64,000 bases of DNA from Psychrobacter sp. JB385 (GTDB lineage: Bacteria > Pseudomonadota > Gammaproteobacteria > Pseudomonadales > Moraxellaceae). The DNA is taken from positions 1-64,000 of the forward strand of contig NZ_FUKN01000001.1 of the NCBI RefSeq assembly GCF_900163785.1, in the 5' to 3' direction. This document shows positions 51,527-60,900 of the stretch, one piece after another. The notes beneath the pieces are model-generated. The model was not told the DNA's origin. It worked only from the letters and a program-made list of their open reading frames with translations, and did no database searches. Within the stretch, counting starts at the first letter, position 1; each line of letters opens with the position of its first letter. The position numbers were made by a program, and so were the translations under genes.

Positions 51527-52324
51527 ATGTCGCGTTTGCCCATTTCGTTGGTTACAGCGTCGTGCAGTTTGTTATTATTTACTTTTGGTTCAATCGGTTC
51601 AGCTTATGCAGATAGCATGAGTGCACTCATCGCCCAAAAGTCTGTCCAATCTAATTATTCATCTCCAGCATACTCTGTAGTCCCTTCTGCCAAAGTCAGT
51701 ACTCGCTCTACTATTCAGCGCGCTGGCACTTACCGTAGCAATACTGCCACCCAGCCTATTATCAGTACCAGATATTCAACTGCCAATGTGATAAACACAC
51801 CCAGTTACGGCACTCAGCAATCGGCCTATCGTTATCCTAGCGTACAAAATCAAGCACCAGTAGTGCTGCCTGCTTTTTTGTCTGGTAACTACGATAATGT
51901 TGATAATGAGTATTTACCGTTGTTGAGTAGCGCAGAGACGCAAAGCAGTTTGGCGGCGCGTGAAGTGGTCAGCATGGCTCGCAAAATGGCGCTCAATGAG
52001 CGTACGATTATTAAGGGCGGCTGTTGGGACTATCTTAATGCGGTGTTTAATCGCGCAGGAGTGAGCCGCGATACCATTCATAAAGGCACTTATAGTCAGG
52101 GCCCTTATGCTCGTAGTGATGAGATTGAAGTAGGCGATTGGCTCTATTATATCAACCACGGTTATAACCGTGTCGAGCATAGTGGGCTGTTTGTGGGCTG
52201 GGTTGATGAAGCGTCCAAACAAGCTTTGATACTCAGCTATGCAGGTGAGAACCGCCGCGAACCTGCACGCTATCGTGTATATGATTTGAGCAACGTCTAT
52301 CAAATCATGCGTCCTAGCGTGTAG
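51527..52324 (+). CDS. Secreted NlpC/P60-like cysteine hydrolase
   Basis: A 265-residue protein with a signal peptide (cleavage after AYA, residue 28), a Ser/Thr/Tyr-rich linker (about 30-140), and a C-terminal papain-fold domain. The candidate catalytic pair is Cys166 in KGGCWDYLNAVFNRAGV and His218 in VEHSGLFVGW, with VGDWLYY between them as in NlpC/P60 and CHAP enzymes. It may cleave peptidoglycan peptides, but the family match is by motif only. An AAGGAG ribosome binding site precedes the ATG. A strong terminator follows. Confidence 0.65.
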   Translation: MSRLPISLVTASCSLLLFTFGSIGSAYADSMSALIAQKSVQSNYSSPAYSVVPSAKVSTRSTIQRAGTYRSNTATQPIISTRYSTANVINTPSYGTQQSAYRYPSVQNQAPVVLPAFLSGNYDNVDNEYLPLLSSAETQSSLAAREVVSMARKMALNERTIIKGGCWDYLNAVFNRAGVSRDTIHKGTYSQGPYARSDEIEVGDWLYYINHGYNRVEHSGLFVGWVDEASKQALILSYAGENRREPARYRVYDLSNVYQIMRPSV

Positions 52325-52401
52325 TGAAGGCTAAATATTTGAGTGTCTGACAGTATAATAGCGTTATCAAGCTCACTTAGTTGACAAGAAAAATGGCAAA
52401 T

Positions 52402-52441
52402 AAAAAAGCGTCCAGCATATAAAAGTGCTGGACGCTTTTTT
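52402..52441. terminator. Bidirectional terminator
   Basis: AAAAAAGCGTCCAGCA and TGCTGGACGCTTTTTT form a perfect stem around eight bases. It serves the secreted hydrolase gene and the convergent hemJ. Confidence 0.93.
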
Positions 52442-52509
52442 GTGAAATGGTGGCTACTTTACTTATTTACTTATGTGTTAGTTTTTCTAAAGGCTCACCA
52501 ATAAAGCGC

Positions 52510-52944
52510 TTAAAAAGGTTTTACCACCACCAAAATCACAATAATGACCAATGCAAACACAGGCACCTCATTAAACCAGCGCCAAAATTTATGGGTTTTA
52601 TAATGTGGATTGTCTATCAGTTTTTTGCGATAAAAACCACATGCACCATGGTAGCCAGATAACAGAACGACCAATAGTAGCTTAACATGTAGCCAGCCTT
52701 GGGTTTTGTAAACCTCCCAGCCCATCCCCAACATCCACAGACCAAACACCCAGGTGGCGATCATCGCTGGTGTCATGATACCGCGATATAACTTGCGCTC
52801 CATAATAACGAAGCGCTCTTGGCTGATGCTGTCGTCACTCATCGCATGGTACACAAACAGGCGCGGCAAATAAAATATGGCGGCAAACCAGCAAACCATA
52901 GAGATGATGTGTGCGGCTTTGATCCAATTAAAATAATCTGGCAT
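52510..52944 (-). CDS. hemJ: Protoporphyrinogen IX oxidase HemJ
   Basis: HemJ (UPF0093) oxidises protoporphyrinogen IX to protoporphyrin IX in heme synthesis in many bacteria lacking HemY. The 144-residue protein has four membrane helices, and its conserved residues are visible: His12 in KAAHIISMVCWFA and Lys88 in WLHVKLLLV. YLPRLFVYH and the C-terminal RWFNEVPVFAL are further signatures. It sits 95 bases downstream of bioB on the same strand. Confidence 0.9.
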   Translation of the reverse strand: MPDYFNWIKAAHIISMVCWFAAIFYLPRLFVYHAMSDDSISQERFVIMERKLYRGIMTPAMIATWVFGLWMLGMGWEVYKTQGWLHVKLLLVVLLSGYHGACGFYRKKLIDNPHYKTHKFWRWFNEVPVFALVIIVILVVVKPF

Positions 52945-53039
52945 GATGTCTCTCTTTTATACACCTAAGCTTAGCTGGGCAGTAAATCATGCTGGCAAGC
53001 TTAGTGCAGATTGCTTGCTAATAGTAGCGTGAGACACGA

Positions 53040-54200
53040 CTACTCAGCCAATACGACTCTTGATTGATGGCCGCTCATGGCGTCCAAAACAGGCACTTGC
53101 TTTGGCGCGCGTGGCGCGGCAAACTGTTTGGTCAAACCCAGCTCTCGCATCAATCTATCATCGCCTGACTGACTGGCATTGCCTGTGGTCAGTAGTTTAT
53201 CACCATAAAAGAACGAATTGGCACCTGCCATAAAGGCCAAGGCCTGCTCAGAATCAGACAAGCTTTCGCGTCCAGCGGACAAACGCACATAGCTGGTTGG
53301 GCAGCAAATACGAGCCACCGCAATCGTACGTATCCATTCAAGTACAGATAGCTGTCCTTCTGCCAAGACTTTATCACCAATCGGTGTGCCAGCAATCGGC
53401 ACCAACAAATTAACGGGAATAGATTCGGGTGCTTTAGGCATTTTGAGCAATTCATGTACCCAATCAATGCGATCGTCGCGGCTTTCGCCCATACCAACAA
53501 TATTACCACTACAAACATTGATGCCTGAGTTGCGCACATTGGCAAGCGTGTCTAAGCGCTCATCATAACTGCGCGTACTGACCACTTGCTCATAATAACG
53601 TCGTGACGTATCGAGATTGTGATTATAATAATCCAATCCTGCGTCAGCCAATTGGGTAGCTTGGTCGGTATCTAGCATACCAAGAGTCATACAAGTCTCT
53701 AGTCCCAACGCTTTTACTTCTTTTACCAGCTCAACCACGTAAGGCATGTCTTTGGCGCTAGGATGCTTCCAAGCTGCGCCCATACAAAATCGTGATGAAC
53801 CAGTGGCTTTGGCACGTTTGGCTGCGGCAATGACTTTATCAATCTCCAAGCGTTTTTCTGCTTGTAATTTGGTGGTATCGCGATGGTGACCAGATTGTGA
53901 GCAATAGCCGCAATCTTCAGGACAGTTACCCGTCTTGATTGACAATAAAGTACTGATCTGTACTTCGTTGGGATTAAAATTCTCTCGGTGAATCGTTTGT
54001 GCTCGTAGCAATAAATCCATCAAAGGCAAATCGAACAGTTGCGCAATGTCTTCACGAGTGTACTGCTCAGTGACGTTTTTTGGTGCCTGAGTAGCATCGC
54101 TAACTAGGCTTGCCAAGAAGTCATTGTTGGTGTCGTTTTGATTATTCATATCAGTGGGGCTACCGGCATGAGGTTCTGAGATGCTAAGTAATCCTGCCAT
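53040..54200 (-). CDS. bioB: Biotin synthase
   Basis: A radical SAM enzyme inserting sulfur into dethiobiotin. The 4Fe-4S motif is Cys93-PED-Cys97-GY-Cys100. Later motifs are [34 protein letters not shown] and RLSAGRES, with the Arg and Cys ligands of the second cluster. 386 residues; an N-terminal extension of about 40 residues rich in Asn and Asp precedes the usual start. ATG at 54200 follows AAAGGA. Other bio genes are not in the window. Confidence 0.97.
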   Translation of the reverse strand: MAGLLSISEPHAGSPTDMNNQNDTNNDFLASLVSDATQAPKNVTEQYTREDIAQLFDLPLMDLLLRAQTIHRENFNPNEVQISTLLSIKTGNCPEDCGYCSQSGHHRDTTKLQAEKRLEIDKVIAAAKRAKATGSSRFCMGAAWKHPSAKDMPYVVELVKEVKALGLETCMTLGMLDTDQATQLADAGLDYYNHNLDTSRRYYEQVVSTRSYDERLDTLANVRNSGINVCSGNIVGMGESRDDRIDWVHELLKMPKAPESIPVNLLVPIAGTPIGDKVLAEGQLSVLEWIRTIAVARICCPTSYVRLSAGRESLSDSEQALAFMAGANSFFYGDKLLTTGNASQSGDDRLMRELGLTKQFAAPRAPKQVPVLDAMSGHQSRVVLAE

Positions 54201-54272
54201 GGTATAAGTCCTTTTATCATACTGTTAAGGTGTATCAGATAGTGGCTGATACGCTTATCGTTTTTAAGGTCA

Positions 54273-54310
54273 TAAAAAAGGTTGCGCTATAGTATAACGC
54301 AACCTTTTTA
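54273..54310 (-). terminator. Terminator of the SCP2 gene
   Basis: AAAAAAGGTTGCG and CGCAACCTTTTT form a long stem with an AT-rich centre; on the minus strand it ends in a T-run. It closes the SCP2 transcript before the bioB promoter region. Confidence 0.8.
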
Positions 54311-54421
54311 GAAAAACAGACCACTACCAAATAAGATTTATAATCGACACAATTATGAACATGAGTAGCAACTATTTATAAGCTAATCCTAAATAAAAAA
54401 GGTACCACAATGATAATGGAT

Positions 54422-54489
54422 TGCCAACGATATATTTTCGTAGCCTCTGTCTGCGAAGGCACAGTAAGCGAGAAAATATGACGTTGGCA
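54422..54489. repeat. 68-bp imperfect palindromic intergenic element
   Basis: TGCCAACG at one end and CGTTGGCA at the other flank ATATTTTC and GAAAATAT; the inner part also contains CTGT and ACAG around TGCGAAGG. The whole can fold into one long hairpin. There is no T-run. The layout is that of a REP- or MITE-like dispersed repeat, but no second copy was noticed in this window. Confidence 0.65.
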
Positions 54490-54551
54490 GCGCCGTATAT
54501 CTTTTATATTGGATTGACTATAGTTTGGCTACTTAGTCAATAACTTGCAGG

Positions 54552-55058
54552 TTATTTGCCCATTTTATGCTTTGCCACACCAATCCAATGATTGGCAAAA
54601 CTTTGTGCTTTATAAGCGTACGGCTTGGCTTTTTGGAGATATGGTTTATATTCTTCTGGAATAGGTGGCACGATATGTTTGGCAAGCTTGTTAAACCACA
54701 TCATTAAGCTGTAATCGCCTTCAATACTTAAGTTGCCTTCTTGAACCGCTGTCATAAACGAGGGCAGATCGCCTTTGGTCAAAAGCTTAACGCCAGTCAT
54801 AGAGTCTTTAAAATTAATGGTCAAATCTGCTTTTTCAGCATGGCCACTATGTTGGCTAAATTGACCATCATCAAATCTAAAATAACGAGCGATATTAGAC
54901 TCATCGCTTGCGATTTCGATAGTGACTTTACGGCCAGCAAATAATGCTTTGATCTCTTCATTGTCGCTATCAGCAAGCATCGACAAACGATAACCCACGA
55001 CCGCCAATAATACATCTAATGGATCAGACTTAATATTTAATACAGGCACAGTAAACAT
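54552..55058 (-). CDS. SCP2 sterol-binding domain protein
   Basis: A 168-residue soluble protein with an SCP2-type lipid-binding fold (about 30-125). Diagnostic stretches are ADLTINFKDSMTGVKLLTKGDLPSFMTAV and GNLSIEGDYSLMMWFNKL, in which a tunnel-forming helix is followed by the G-D-x-S-L motif. Similar domains occur in UbiJ (ubiquinone synthesis) and in stand-alone lipid carriers. Without ubi genes nearby, the ligand cannot be named. Confidence 0.8.
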   Translation of the reverse strand: MFTVPVLNIKSDPLDVLLAVVGYRLSMLADSDNEEIKALFAGRKVTIEIASDESNIARYFRFDDGQFSQHSGHAEKADLTINFKDSMTGVKLLTKGDLPSFMTAVQEGNLSIEGDYSLMMWFNKLAKHIVPPIPEEYKPYLQKAKPYAYKAQSFANHWIGVAKHKMGK

Positions 55059-55229
55059 AGATAAACTCCCAAAGAATGAGTACGCAAATAATGCGTACTT
55101 TATACCAGTTTTATTGACAAATATATAAATAGATTATAAACGATGGACAGGTGGCAATTCTTTAGGAGTTACGTAGAGAGCGTTAAGTATCTTGTAACAT
55201 TCAATGATGCCAACATAATGGTGGCACTA

Positions 55230-55631
55230 TTAGTGAAAACGTGGCTGATAGTCATCATCATAGACAGGCGTATGTTCTTTATAACGAGCGGCTTCCAAGG
55301 CACGCTGCTGCTGTACCCTGCGACTCACATCTTCGTATCGCAGCGCTCGATATAATACCCAGCCGACCAACGGCAGCCAGCTAATACCCATCGCAATCAC
55401 GTAGCTGTGCCATTCTGACAGCTCTGCCAGCATAGGACGAGAAGCGAGTAAACTTTGGAGCATCTCCACACTCATCCAATAAGCCATACCACCGAACAGA
55501 TACCACAGTAGCCAGCGCTGAGAGGACAAAGCGAGCGCCACGATTAAGCCGATCAGTCCGCCATAACCGAGCACTGCCGAGCTACTCAAGGTAGCGATAC
55601 CAATAAAAGAAAAGACAGTTAATAACATCAT
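55230..55631 (-). CDS. Small membrane protein of unknown function
   Basis: A 133-residue protein with about four hydrophobic segments (about 3-20, 22-37, 40-60 and 75-95) and a polar C-terminal tail rich in Arg, Glu and Tyr (RRVQQQRALEAARYKEH). Two ATG codons are adjacent at the start; an AGAGATGAATG context precedes them. No family is recognised. It lies alone between the SCP2 and DUF368 genes on the same strand. Confidence 0.55.
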   Translation of the reverse strand: MMLLTVFSFIGIATLSSSAVLGYGGLIGLIVALALSSQRWLLWYLFGGMAYWMSVEMLQSLLASRPMLAELSEWHSYVIAMGISWLPLVGWVLYRALRYEDVSRRVQQQRALEAARYKEHTPVYDDDYQPRFH

Positions 55632-55775
55632 TCATCTCTCTATTCATAAGGTGAATTTCAATGTCATCATTATGAAAGTTTGTTGAACAAAGCTAAAGAG
55701 GGTAAAGGCGACTTTGCGACAACCGTTGACGTTTGATTTTTTGATGAGTTTTGAGTGTTATTTATCACAGATTTG

Positions 55776-55812
55776 AAACTAAACGCCACAAAATGCGCGT
55801 TTAGTTTTTATG
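55776..55812. terminator. Hairpin downstream of the DUF368 gene
   Basis: AAACTAAACGC and GCGTTTAGTTT form a perfect stem around ten bases. A T-run follows on the plus strand; on the minus strand the stem itself ends in TTT only. The neighbouring genes are both on the minus strand, so it most likely ends the DUF368 transcript. Confidence 0.55.
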
Positions 55813-55900
55813 ATAAAAAAGATTTTCAATGATACTTGCAGTAGCGTCTAAAGAAAGCGACTAAAGGTAGACGTGGCACGAGTTTAGACTCAAGTATCGT

Positions 55901-56899
55901 TTATGCGCGATTGCTACGAGTGCCCCACCACGATAATAGTGATACCAAAACCGCACCCAATAACATGAGCCCTATGGTGGTCACCCACTGGGCGCCAGTA
56001 GGGTATTGCCACGGCATCACATTGGTCACGGCGGTGCTATTGAGCGTGCCCAACGCATCGACTTTCCAAGGCCATACCTTTACTAAAGAGCCTGCGATAA
56101 ACCCTGTCAGTAGCGCGAGGGTTGCTTGATAGTAGCGCGACAATAACCATTTGAGCGCACGAGTGAACAATAAAAGACCCGTTGCCATACCAGCGATCAC
56201 CGTAAAAATAATGGCAAAATTTAGGGTATGTACTGCTTCTAAAACCGTGTCATAAGCACCCAGCAATAATAGGATAAAAGAGCCTGATATGCCCGGTAGT
56301 ATCATGGCGCAAATAGCGATTGCCCCTGCAAAAAACAAATAAGGTAAGCTTGGTGTTGAGGTGAGTAAGGGCAAGCTACTAATAGTCACTGCGGCGACAA
56401 GCCCGACAAAGAACAGTGCTACCCGCCCTATATTCCAACGTTTTATCTCAGTCAATAAGATAAGAACAGTTGCTACGACCAAGCCAAAAAAGAATGACCA
56501 GATGAGTAGTGGTTGATGATCCAACAGATACTTGATCATGCCCGCTAACGTAGCAAAGCTGGTGGCAATGCCTAACAATAAGAAAAGCAAAAAGGTAGCA
56601 TCCACGGCGCGCCATACAGCAAATAATCCTTTGATGCCGCCCTGCTGTCGAAATATTTGCCAAAGATTGGGGCCGATACTACTGAGCGCGTTGATCAATC
56701 GCTCATAAATACCCGCAATCAGCGCAATCGTACCACCAGAGACACCAGGGACGATATCTGCTGCACCCATGGCCATGCCTCTAATATAGATGCCCAATAA
56801 CTGTTTGGGACTGTCAGTGATTAGACGGGTGTTTTCATCCGGTAATTGCGGCGTTGACGACTCGTTTGGTCGCGGTGATTGTGGTGCCGTCATGGACAA
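55901..56899 (-). CDS. DUF368 family undecaprenyl-phosphate transporter
   Basis: A 332-residue polytopic membrane protein. The family motif GAADIVPGVSGGTIALIAGIYERL lies near residue 42, and ICAMILPGISGSFILLLLGAYD near residue 196 is its internal repeat. DUF368 proteins (PopT) have been shown to help recycle undecaprenyl phosphate across the inner membrane for cell wall synthesis. A Pro-rich polar N-terminus precedes the first helix. It is separated from serB by about 200 bases and has no partner gene nearby. Confidence 0.88.
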   Translation of the reverse strand: MSMTAPQSPRPNESSTPQLPDENTRLITDSPKQLLGIYIRGMAMGAADIVPGVSGGTIALIAGIYERLINALSSIGPNLWQIFRQQGGIKGLFAVWRAVDATFLLFLLLGIATSFATLAGMIKYLLDHQPLLIWSFFFGLVVATVLILLTEIKRWNIGRVALFFVGLVAAVTISSLPLLTSTPSLPYLFFAGAIAICAMILPGISGSFILLLLGAYDTVLEAVHTLNFAIIFTVIAGMATGLLLFTRALKWLLSRYYQATLALLTGFIAGSLVKVWPWKVDALGTLNSTAVTNVMPWQYPTGAQWVTTIGLMLLGAVLVSLLSWWGTRSNRA

Positions 56900-57013
56900 A
56901 TCCTTTAGTATTTAACGATAAGTGCTGAAAATGAATGCCAACAATCACGCTAAAACAGCGATGTAGTAGGTGGCCGTATCAAATCTGATAAGTGCGTTGA
57001 AATGTTGTGCCGC

Positions 57014-57055
57014 ATAAAAGCCAGATTGACGATGCGACCATCAATCTGGCTTACA
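57014..57055 (-). terminator. Terminator of serB
   Basis: AAGCCAGATTGA and TCAATCTGGCTT form a 12-pair stem around an 11-base loop. Read on the minus strand it is followed by TTAT. It lies 45 bases after the serB stop. Confidence 0.7.
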
Positions 57056-57099
57056 GGTTCGTTAATCTGGCTCATAGTATGCACTTGAGTATGGAGCGA

Positions 57100-58290
57100 T
57101 TACTTAGTAGGGGCAAATGCAGGGTATCCGAGAGCATAAAGTGTGCCTTCAAGACCCGTTACATTGATGGCAGCATCGGCGCGCGCTTGGACAATAGGTT
57201 TGGCACGATAAGCCACGCCTAAATCTGCGACGGCCATCATCGGTAAGTCATTGGCACCGTCACCAATGCAGACGACTTGTGACATCTCAATTCCCAAACG
57301 CTCAGCTGTATGCTCGACGATAGCGGCTTTTTTGGCACCATTGACGATAGGCAGCTGCACATGTCCCGTGACTTCTCCGTCTTCGATGTCCAATGGGTTG
57401 GCGTGTACTTCATCAATGCCAAGTTGCTCTGCGATATAACGAGCAAAATACGTGAAGCCACCTGACACAAGTACCGTATGATAGCCCAGCGCTTTTAGCG
57501 CGCTAATGGTGGTGCGAGCGCCAGTCGATAGTATCAAGCGCGCGCATATCTCATCAAGTACATCCGTTGACAGACCTTTTAATAACGCCACTCGCTGAGC
57601 AAAGGACTCATCAAAGTCGATTTCACCGCGCATGGCCGCTTCAGTAATGACTTCGACCTTGTCACCTACGCCAGCCGCTTTTGCAAGCTCGACGATGACT
57701 TCTTGCTCAATCAAGGTTGAATCCATATCAAAGCAAGCAAGCTTATGTGTGCGTAGCATATGACCGACAGATAAGATATGGCAATCGACGACGTCTAATG
57801 AGTCGGCACTGTCTGTATGGTAAGTATTCTTATAATCTTCGGTCAAATCGCGACGTAAGCGGGTCGTCAGCTGATCATCGATGATGTGAGCGGCAGCGGT
57901 TTTTTTGGCAGGGTGCATCAGCGTGTCGCTTACTGGTACTAACAGATAGCGAAAGACTTGGGATTGTGTAAAGGGTAGGCGCTGTGCATTTCCTGCCATC
58001 GGCTCGGTATCAGACACAGTGATATTGACAAAACTTGCATCTGCATCTTCGGCAACGGTGACCAAATGCCAGTTTGGCTGCTCATCGACCCATGACTGTA
58101 CATATTGATGAATATCAAGCGTGGATACTCTGGCAGGCAATACAACAATGAGGGCAAACACAGGGAGAGACTGTAGCGCATCAAAATCTTGCAAATTGGT
58201 ATCGTTTGGTAATAACGACGCAACAGAGTCGACGGCTTGCTGCCATGCTTTGCTGTCTTTTGGTAACGAATAAGATGTATTGTTTGGCAT
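57100..58290 (-). CDS. serB: Phosphoserine phosphatase
   Basis: Last step of serine synthesis. The HAD-type catalytic domain starts at about residue 185, with nucleophile Asp188 and Asp190 in FDMDSTLIEQEVI. It has GEIDFDESFAQRV (substrate specificity), SGGF and GDGANDLPM. The N-terminal half corresponds to the ACT-like regulatory region of long SerB proteins. 396 residues versus 322 in E. coli. It diverges from an Smp-like gene, the same neighbour pair as serB-smp in E. coli. Confidence 0.95.
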   Translation of the reverse strand: MPNNTSYSLPKDSKAWQQAVDSVASLLPNDTNLQDFDALQSLPVFALIVVLPARVSTLDIHQYVQSWVDEQPNWHLVTVAEDADASFVNITVSDTEPMAGNAQRLPFTQSQVFRYLLVPVSDTLMHPAKKTAAAHIIDDQLTTRLRRDLTEDYKNTYHTDSADSLDVVDCHILSVGHMLRTHKLACFDMDSTLIEQEVIVELAKAAGVGDKVEVITEAAMRGEIDFDESFAQRVALLKGLSTDVLDEICARLILSTGARTTISALKALGYHTVLVSGGFTYFARYIAEQLGIDEVHANPLDIEDGEVTGHVQLPIVNGAKKAAIVEHTAERLGIEMSQVVCIGDGANDLPMMAVADLGVAYRAKPIVQARADAAINVTGLEGTLYALGYPAFAPTK

Positions 58291-58742
58291 GCCTCAATTG
58301 TCCCTTGTATGCTCATATAAGATTAGGAATAATACCAGTTTTACTAAGCAGCGCCTATAGAGGGCACGCAAAGTATCATAGTGTTCCAAAAATGACTATT
58401 GTCACTCAAAAAGTAGAAGAAGTAACAGGCTCATGTTGTAATAAATTTCTCAAGCCGCTAACGCTATAAGACTGATTATGGTGATATAGTAGCGAATATT
58501 CGCTGAGTATGTGACGGCTATTGTGACCAGTATGAACGAGCCAAGATAGCATCCGTTGATGCGAAGTGTGGATGCCCAAAACCGTTGTTTTCAGTAATGG
58601 TGTCTTAGCAGGTTTAAAGGGTGTTACTTGATTTTAGTCACGAGTGATAAAGACACACGCAGTACCATTTTTTTAAATTAGCCAAAAAATGAGCGATAGC
58701 CTTGTTTTTTAATTTCTTTTATCCAAAAAAGTTTACCATATC
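58291..58742. other. Divergent spacer between serB and the Smp-like gene
   Basis: About 450 bases with no supported gene. It contains the perfect 14-bp palindrome AGCGAATATTCGCT at 58491-58504 and must hold both divergent promoters, which I could not place. Confidence 0.45.
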
Positions 58743-60221
58743 ATGACGTATTTAGCGCCGCGGCAAGGGTTGTTTGCCATAATTCTTCTGGTTAGTTTTT
58801 GTTTGCAGACTCTGTTATTGGTCATCAGTACGGACCAACAGCTGAGCAATAGTCGTACGTTAAAAGGCGAGCAGATGGTCGCCCAGCTGATTGATGAAGC
58901 GAGGTTGTCTTTAGAGAATAAAGACCGTGTCAGCCTAAGCGTCATTGCCAATCGCTATACCAGCGAGCAAGATGTCACACGGATTCTGATTAAAGACAAT
59001 AAAGATGAGATTTTAGTACCGGTGGGTAATGCGCCCATGCAACAAGGCGATACTATTCGTCAGATTGCAACCAAAGGGGATGCAGTCATTGGTAGTGTGG
59101 CATTGACCTTAAAAGATGTGAGTAAAGGCGAGATTATCGCCATGCAATGGCCATTTGTCATTGGAACTATGCTGCTGCACCTATTGCTTTGGGTGATTTA
59201 TGGCTATCTTGCGCGCCCGACCAAAGAACAAATCAATGCCCTTAGCCGCGAAATCCAAAATCTGCATCGTGAGCAGTATATGCAAATGGATCCGAGGAAT
59301 TATGATCGCGATTTCGACCGTCGCTCATCAGATAGAGACGCTACTGGCACTGAGCGCTCAGATGAAACGGTGATGGGTAGTGAAACAACCACCGTAAAAA
59401 AACGTGACATCCATAACGAAGTCAATCAGTACTTAAGAAAGCAGCAGAGCCAAGGCAATGCAAGCGAAACGGTCGATATGACCGCAAGTAAAATGGGCGA
59501 GACAACAGAAGCAGGTGCAGAGCATCAAGCGAGCGATGAGGCGCAGAGCGATGCAGGTAGCACCAGTCAGACCTCTGCCAAACTTGCTGGTGCTTCTAGG
59601 TTGTCTGCCACACGATCGTTCGATAGTGTGCGTGTACAGCTGGTCTTTCACGATGAGTTCAATATGCTTGAGCGTTTGGCACCGTCTCAGCGCTTGCCGT
59701 ATTTGGCATTGTGTACGCAACTATTGAACCAAGCGATAACCGAATTGCTCAAACAGCCTTTATTGCTGGGAGTCAGTTTAGTAAATGAGCCACGATTTGA
59801 AGACAAGGGCGCAAGTGTCTTGTTAAAGGCTGATAACAGTCACGCAAAAGTGGCGCTGGCAGGCGTGATGCTTGGTAAGCTCTACTTAATGCTCAATAAA
59901 ATCATCCACGATAAGCATATTGAGCTATCACGTTTTGCATTACCTGCAAAAGCAGGGGTGAGCGATGATGCTCAGTCAGAAGCAATGACACAGTTATTGC
60001 ACAGCGTTGGTCGCAAAGAGCAAATGTTGATCTTGTTACCCAACGCAGGTATCAAACAAATCAATCACCATGTGCAAGTGCATAGCATCATGCGCCCAAC
60101 AACGGTCTATGAGCGCGAGTGCGCGATATTCGACGGTGGCAATGATGCCATGATACAGCGCCTAGCTGATGTTCGTAATGCGGTACTCATGATCGAAAAC
60201 GACAGCGACTCTGCTACGTAA
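58743..60221 (+). CDS. Smp/AhpA-like membrane protein with long C-terminal region
   Basis: A 492-residue protein with two membrane helices (about 10-28 and 136-156) enclosing a periplasmic domain of about 105 residues, as in E. coli Smp (YtjB/AhpA). The divergent position next to serB is also shared with smp, which supports this call although identity is low. After the second helix comes a 140-residue polar, Asp/Ser/Thr/Glu-rich linker and then a cytoplasmic domain (about 305-490) absent from E. coli Smp and not recognised. Role unknown. Confidence 0.55.
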   Translation: MTYLAPRQGLFAIILLVSFCLQTLLLVISTDQQLSNSRTLKGEQMVAQLIDEARLSLENKDRVSLSVIANRYTSEQDVTRILIKDNKDEILVPVGNAPMQQGDTIRQIATKGDAVIGSVALTLKDVSKGEIIAMQWPFVIGTMLLHLLLWVIYGYLARPTKEQINALSREIQNLHREQYMQMDPRNYDRDFDRRSSDRDATGTERSDETVMGSETTTVKKRDIHNEVNQYLRKQQSQGNASETVDMTASKMGETTEAGAEHQASDEAQSDAGSTSQTSAKLAGASRLSATRSFDSVRVQLVFHDEFNMLERLAPSQRLPYLALCTQLLNQAITELLKQPLLLGVSLVNEPRFEDKGASVLLKADNSHAKVALAGVMLGKLYLMLNKIIHDKHIELSRFALPAKAGVSDDAQSEAMTQLLHSVGRKEQMLILLPNAGIKQINHHVQVHSIMRPTTVYERECAIFDGGNDAMIQRLADVRNAVLMIENDSDSAT

Positions 60222-60388
60222 TTGCTGTTATATTTATATACAATTGTCTATTATGGCGTTATCTTAGTATTGGCTATTAAATCTGCCATCATGATAAAAA
60301 GGATTGACAACATTCAATAGAGACTTTATAAGGCATATATATATTGATATGTTTTTAATCCCCTTGCTAAAAACGATAGGAGCTTGTC

Positions 60389-60622
60389 ATGAGTGACACA
60401 GATATTGACGACGATTTTGATGATGATTTTGTCGACGATGATGATGCAAAGATGGTGGAAGAGGCCGAGACGAGTGTACGTACACGCCTAAGCAGTCTTG
60501 AAAAGCGTCGACTAATCGACAATTTGTTAGAAGAGAAGCGTTTGGCAAAAGAGCTCAAAGATGATCTAGATGATATCGACAACTTCGATGAAGATGGCGA
60601 TGACTGGGATGATGATCTTTAG
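60389..60622 (+). CDS. Small acidic protein, PA3496-like
   Basis: A 77-residue, extremely acidic protein: Asp-rich ends flank a basic helical core (LSSLEKRRLIDNLLEEKRLAKEL). The organisation resembles the PA3496 family of putative envelope integrity proteins in Pseudomonas, recalled from pattern rather than search. A GATAGGAG ribosome binding site precedes the ATG. It is not clearly linked to its neighbours. Confidence 0.6.
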   Translation: MSDTDIDDDFDDDFVDDDDAKMVEEAETSVRTRLSSLEKRRLIDNLLEEKRLAKELKDDLDDIDNFDEDGDDWDDDL

Positions 60623-60900
60623 TTGTTAGCGTCAAACAACGGTTTAGAGCCAAAAAATAGTGCCATTTAAGCCGACTAAAGCCTTTTAATCAAGTGTGTA
60701 TATTTGGTTGCACTTAGCCGATGATATCTCGTTTGTGGTTTTTGCGGTGCTCAATCCCCATTTTTATAACCGTTTTTATTTTATTATGGTTGTTTGGTGA
60801 TTTATCCAGACAACCTTCGTCTTCAGATTATCCGCTATCCTGCGTTTACCCAATCAGCGATTGCAATTGACGCAACCCCTCTCTTAAGGACCATGACATC

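Larger units (their letters stand above)
54201..54551. other. Spacer between bioB and the SCP2 gene
   Basis: No gene is present. From left to right it holds the bioB upstream region, a terminator for the SCP2 gene at 54273-54310, and a long palindromic element at 54422-54489. Confidence 0.6.

Noticed and set aside
52447-52662. 71-codon plus-strand frame after the secreted hydrolase
   Set aside because: Lies after the bidirectional terminator and mostly antisense to hemJ.
60367-60582. Ser-rich minus-strand frame
   Set aside because: Mirror of the Asp-rich plus-strand gene; poly-Ser is the usual reverse reading of Asp codons.
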